Origin: an uncultured Christensenella sp.
Lineage (GTDB): Bacteria > Bacillota > Clostridia > Christensenellales > CAG-917
Assembly (NCBI GenBank): GCA_910578325.1
Contig: CAJTQT010000001.1
Span: 248,001 to 312,000, forward strand
Length of the DNA: 64,000 nucleotides
Reading direction: 5' to 3'
The translations under genes were made by a program, and so were the position numbers. Position 1 is the first letter of the stretch. Each line of letters opens with the position of its first letter. Shown one piece after another: positions 61,935-64,000 of the stretch. The notes under the pieces were generated by a model. That model had not been told where the DNA came from. It searched no databases and was given only the letters and a program-made list of their open reading frames with translations.

Positions 61935-63155
61935 ATGAATCTGATTCGCCGCCAGCGCATAAAATTCACCGTTGCGACAACCGCAATAGGCGCACTGCTT
62001 CTGCTCGTTATGCTGGGCGGTTTTTACATTATGACGTTTATTTCAAACAAGGTTTCCATGCTTACTTCGCTTGAAAAAGCGTTGGCTGCGCCCGAATCGT
62101 ATAACGACGTCGCGCCGCAAGGATCCCGATGCTTTTTTCTTTATATGGATGACGACGGCAATATCGCGGTGCACGGCGATATGAAATATTACGGAGACTT
62201 GAAAAACAGCATTATCGCCACTGCGTGCGAGCAAAAATCGGGACAGTTTAAAATCGGGAACCACCACTTTCTGTGCCAGAGCGCTCAAAAAGATTCGGTT
62301 ACGCTGACCGCTGTTCTTGATAGCACCGAGTATCACGAACTTATGCTGAACACCGGACTGCAAATCGCTTTGCTGTACTGCCTGTCGGTTGCGCTCGTTG
62401 CCCTGCTCGCGTTTCTCTCCTCCGCCAGACTTCTACACCCCGTTGCGGAATCTTTCAAAAAACAGCGCGACCTCGTCGCCAACGCTTCGCACGAACTCAA
62501 AACCCCGCTTACGGTTATATCCACAAATCTCAGCGTAATTAAGTCCGAGCCGGAAACCACCGTCGAGGACAATGCTAAATGGATAGAATCCATTGACGCG
62601 CAGATCGCGCGTATGCAGGACTTGATTCAGAATATGTTGCAACTCTCCAAACTCGAACAATCCGAGATTCCGAAAGAGGAACTTGATTTCAGTATACTTG
62701 CCGAAGGCGCAAGTCTGACCTTCGAACCCATATGTTTTGAAAAGAACGTGCGCCTTCTGACGGACATTCAACCTGACATCACCGTAAACGGCGACAAAGG
62801 TGCGCTGGACAGACTTATAGTAATTCTTTTGGACAATGCTATTAAATATTGCAACGCGGACGGGAAAGTGGGGCTTAAACTGACAGCCGACCAAAAGAAA
62901 CTCAAACTCTCCGTTATGAATACGGGAGAGGCGATTTCAAAAGAAGAAGCGGAACACGTATTCGACAGGTTCTACCGAACAGACGGAGCGCGCAAAAACG
63001 AAGACAGCCACAGTTTCGGGCTGGGACTGTCCATAGCGGCGGCAACCGTAAAGTCGCACGGTGGAACTATAACCTGTCACGGCATCGAGAATAAAGGCAC
63101 TGTATTTACGGTTTTTATGCCGCTTGCAAAGAAAAAACGCACACAACAAAAATGA
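61935..63155 (+). CDS. Membrane sensor histidine kinase
   Basis: 406 residues. Two membrane helices (about 11-36 and 140-162) bound a short sensor domain of about 100 residues. H box ANASHELKTPLTVIS near 183-197, N box VILLDNAIKYC, a G1 box reading NTGEAI in place of DxGxG, FDRFYRTDGAR, and G2 box FGLGLSIAAATVKSHGG. The G1 change is frequent in this kinase subgroup and probably does not abolish ATP binding. Weak ribosome-binding site (GTGAGATG). Confidence 0.9.
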   Translation: MNLIRRQRIKFTVATTAIGALLLLVMLGGFYIMTFISNKVSMLTSLEKALAAPESYNDVAPQGSRCFFLYMDDDGNIAVHGDMKYYGDLKNSIIATACEQKSGQFKIGNHHFLCQSAQKDSVTLTAVLDSTEYHELMLNTGLQIALLYCLSVALVALLAFLSSARLLHPVAESFKKQRDLVANASHELKTPLTVISTNLSVIKSEPETTVEDNAKWIESIDAQIARMQDLIQNMLQLSKLEQSEIPKEELDFSILAEGASLTFEPICFEKNVRLLTDIQPDITVNGDKGALDRLIVILLDNAIKYCNADGKVGLKLTADQKKLKLSVMNTGEAISKEEAEHVFDRFYRTDGARKNEDSHSFGLGLSIAAATVKSHGGTITCHGIENKGTVFTVFMPLAKKKRTQQK

Positions 63156-63166
63156 ATATGTTAATA

Positions 63167-63200
63167 TAAAAAACGCACGCAATATGCTTGCGCTTTTTAA
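63167..63200. terminator. Weak bidirectional terminator
   Basis: A-tract, CGCAA-TATGC-TTGCG and T-tract between the convergent kinase and PTS genes; the GC stem is only five pairs. Confidence 0.45.
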
Positions 63201-63214
63201 TTTACATTCGGTTA

Positions 63215-64000
63215 TTATACTTCCAGCCTAACGTCAGACGGTTTGATACTGCCTCTTTTGCGCAGGATCTCACTTACAAGCAAACTTACCAGCGCAGGGA
63301 TAAGGAATAGACAAAGTATAATTCCGAGAACAATTCTCCAAATATCAACTCCCGCGGCAACCGAGGCGTCTACCGTTCCGAATACGCCTACGAGACCGCT
63401 CGTTCCCATTCCGCCGCCTGCGGCGTTGCATCTTATGCCCAAAAGGACCGCGACAAGTCCCGAAACTGCGCTTGCTATTATCTCGGGAAGCATAATCAAC
63501 GGCTTTTTCATAATGTTCGGGATTTGCAACATCGACGTGCCTATTCCTTGTGCGATCAAGCCGCTCCATCTGTTTTCTCTGAAAGTCGCGATAGCGAATC
63601 CTATCATATGCGCAGAACATCCTGCGACCGCCGCGCCGCCCGCAATTCCGAATGCCTCCGGATTCGCAACCGCCGTTGCCGATGTCGCAATAGCAATCCA
63701 GATTGCCGCGGAAGAGGTCGGCATTGTAAGCAGTATTCCCATTACGACAGCAACGAAAATTCCGACAATAACTTTCACCGCCGTACCGGCTTCTATCGCT
63801 AAAACAATAAGTTTTGCAAGCAAATCTATAAGTTTTATAAACGGCCACGCCAGGAATATTCCCGCAAGACAAAGCGCAAGCATTCCCAATGGAATAAGAA
63901 CAATGTCAAGTTTTGTTTTGCCGGCATACAATCCTGCCACTTCAATAGTAAGCAACGAAACGACGTATGCGCCTATGGGATTTCCGGGCGCGCCGAATGT
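63215..64000 (-). CDS. PTS EIIC-type membrane permease, N-terminus beyond the window
   Basis: The frame is open to the right edge (FGAPGNPIGAYVVSLLTIEVAGL continues upstream of the only nearby TTG), so only the C-terminal 261 codons are seen. About eight hydrophobic segments and the conserved TMPTSSAAIWIAIATSATAVANPEAFGIAGGAAVAGCSAHMIGF indicate the PTS_EIIC_2 family (PF13303-like), which transports sugars or acts as a permease without fused EIIA/EIIB. C-terminus ILRKRGSIKPSDVRLEV is cytosolic. Substrate unknown. Confidence 0.8.
   Translation of the reverse strand, partial: TFGAPGNPIGAYVVSLLTIEVAGLYAGKTKLDIVLIPLGMLALCLAGIFLAWPFIKLIDLLAKLIVLAIEAGTAVKVIVGIFVAVVMGILLTMPTSSAAIWIAIATSATAVANPEAFGIAGGAAVAGCSAHMIGFAIATFRENRWSGLIAQGIGTSMLQIPNIMKKPLIMLPEIIASAVSGLVAVLLGIRCNAAGGGMGTSGLVGVFGTVDASVAAGVDIWRIVLGIILCLFLIPALVSLLVSEILRKRGSIKPSDVRLEV

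Overview
The window looks like a chromosome segment of a Gram-positive, endospore-forming member of the Clostridia (Bacillota), probably a poorly characterised gut-type lineage. Several things point there: the sporulation genes (spo0A, spoIIR, yabP-yabQ, a sleB-ypeB pair, a sigH-like sigma factor), the mrnC-rlmB-sigH gene order, the glgC/glgD heteromeric ADP-glucose pyrophosphorylase, a PyrK-type dihydroorotate dehydrogenase, consistent Shine-Dalgarno sequences, and TTGACA/TATAAT promoters. I see no rRNA operon, CRISPR array, complete insertion sequence or prophage. Taxonomy below class level cannot be read from the sequence.

Layout. 1-11.8 kb, minus strand: glycogen synthesis and breakdown (glgB, glgC, glgD, a PH-domain membrane protein, glgA, an ABC exporter, glgP running off the left edge). 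12-16 kb: ispE, an OmpR-type two-component system and two divergent XRE repressors sharing three operators. 17-22.6 kb: ypeB and sleB (spore cortex lysis), spoIIR, a small helical protein, a candidate small RNA with promoter and terminator, mrnC, rlmB and sigH. 23-30.8 kb: lysS, greA, an AmaP-like protein, a short alaS, a condensation-type acyltransferase, then yabP and yabQ. 30.8-33.5 kb: a cobalamin riboswitch controlling a DUF4430 lipoprotein and an ECF-type S component, then a zinc-ribbon membrane protein. 33.7-43.9 kb: an exported ComEC-like hydrolase and the pyr operon (pyrC, carB, pyrK, pyrD, pyrF, pyrE, and pyrB fused to a PyrI-type zinc domain; carA is absent). 44-48.6 kb: a GPH-family sugar symporter, a metallophosphoesterase and a membrane-anchored glycosyltransferase-like protein. 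48.6-53.4 kb: proS, an acidic zinc-ribbon protein, spo0A and a MATE transporter. 53.4-64 kb: tRNA-Ala, tRNA-Ile, dapB, a Big2-VanZ protein, a second metallophosphoesterase, a CDF metal transporter, a surface protein with a coupled tiny membrane protein, another two-component system and a partial PTS EIIC.

The most unusual content is between genes. Four long intergenic stretches (about 4.1-4.7, 6.9-7.4, 16.0-17.0 and 22.6-23.3 kb) are copies of one modular repeat family built from strings of hairpins. Its core, TTATKCCACTCGTTC, is flanked by two hairpins whose arms differ in sequence between copies but stay self-complementary. Three copies end in an exactly 127-bp imperfect palindrome whose last bases form the TAA stop codon of the neighbouring minus-strand gene (glgA, ypeB, lysS). 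Two of those palindromes differ at only three positions, and two of the three are a compensatory base-pair swap. This indicates selection for, or mechanistic maintenance of, a fold. Whether the element is a structured RNA, a terminator-like 3'-UTR module or a non-autonomous mobile element is open.
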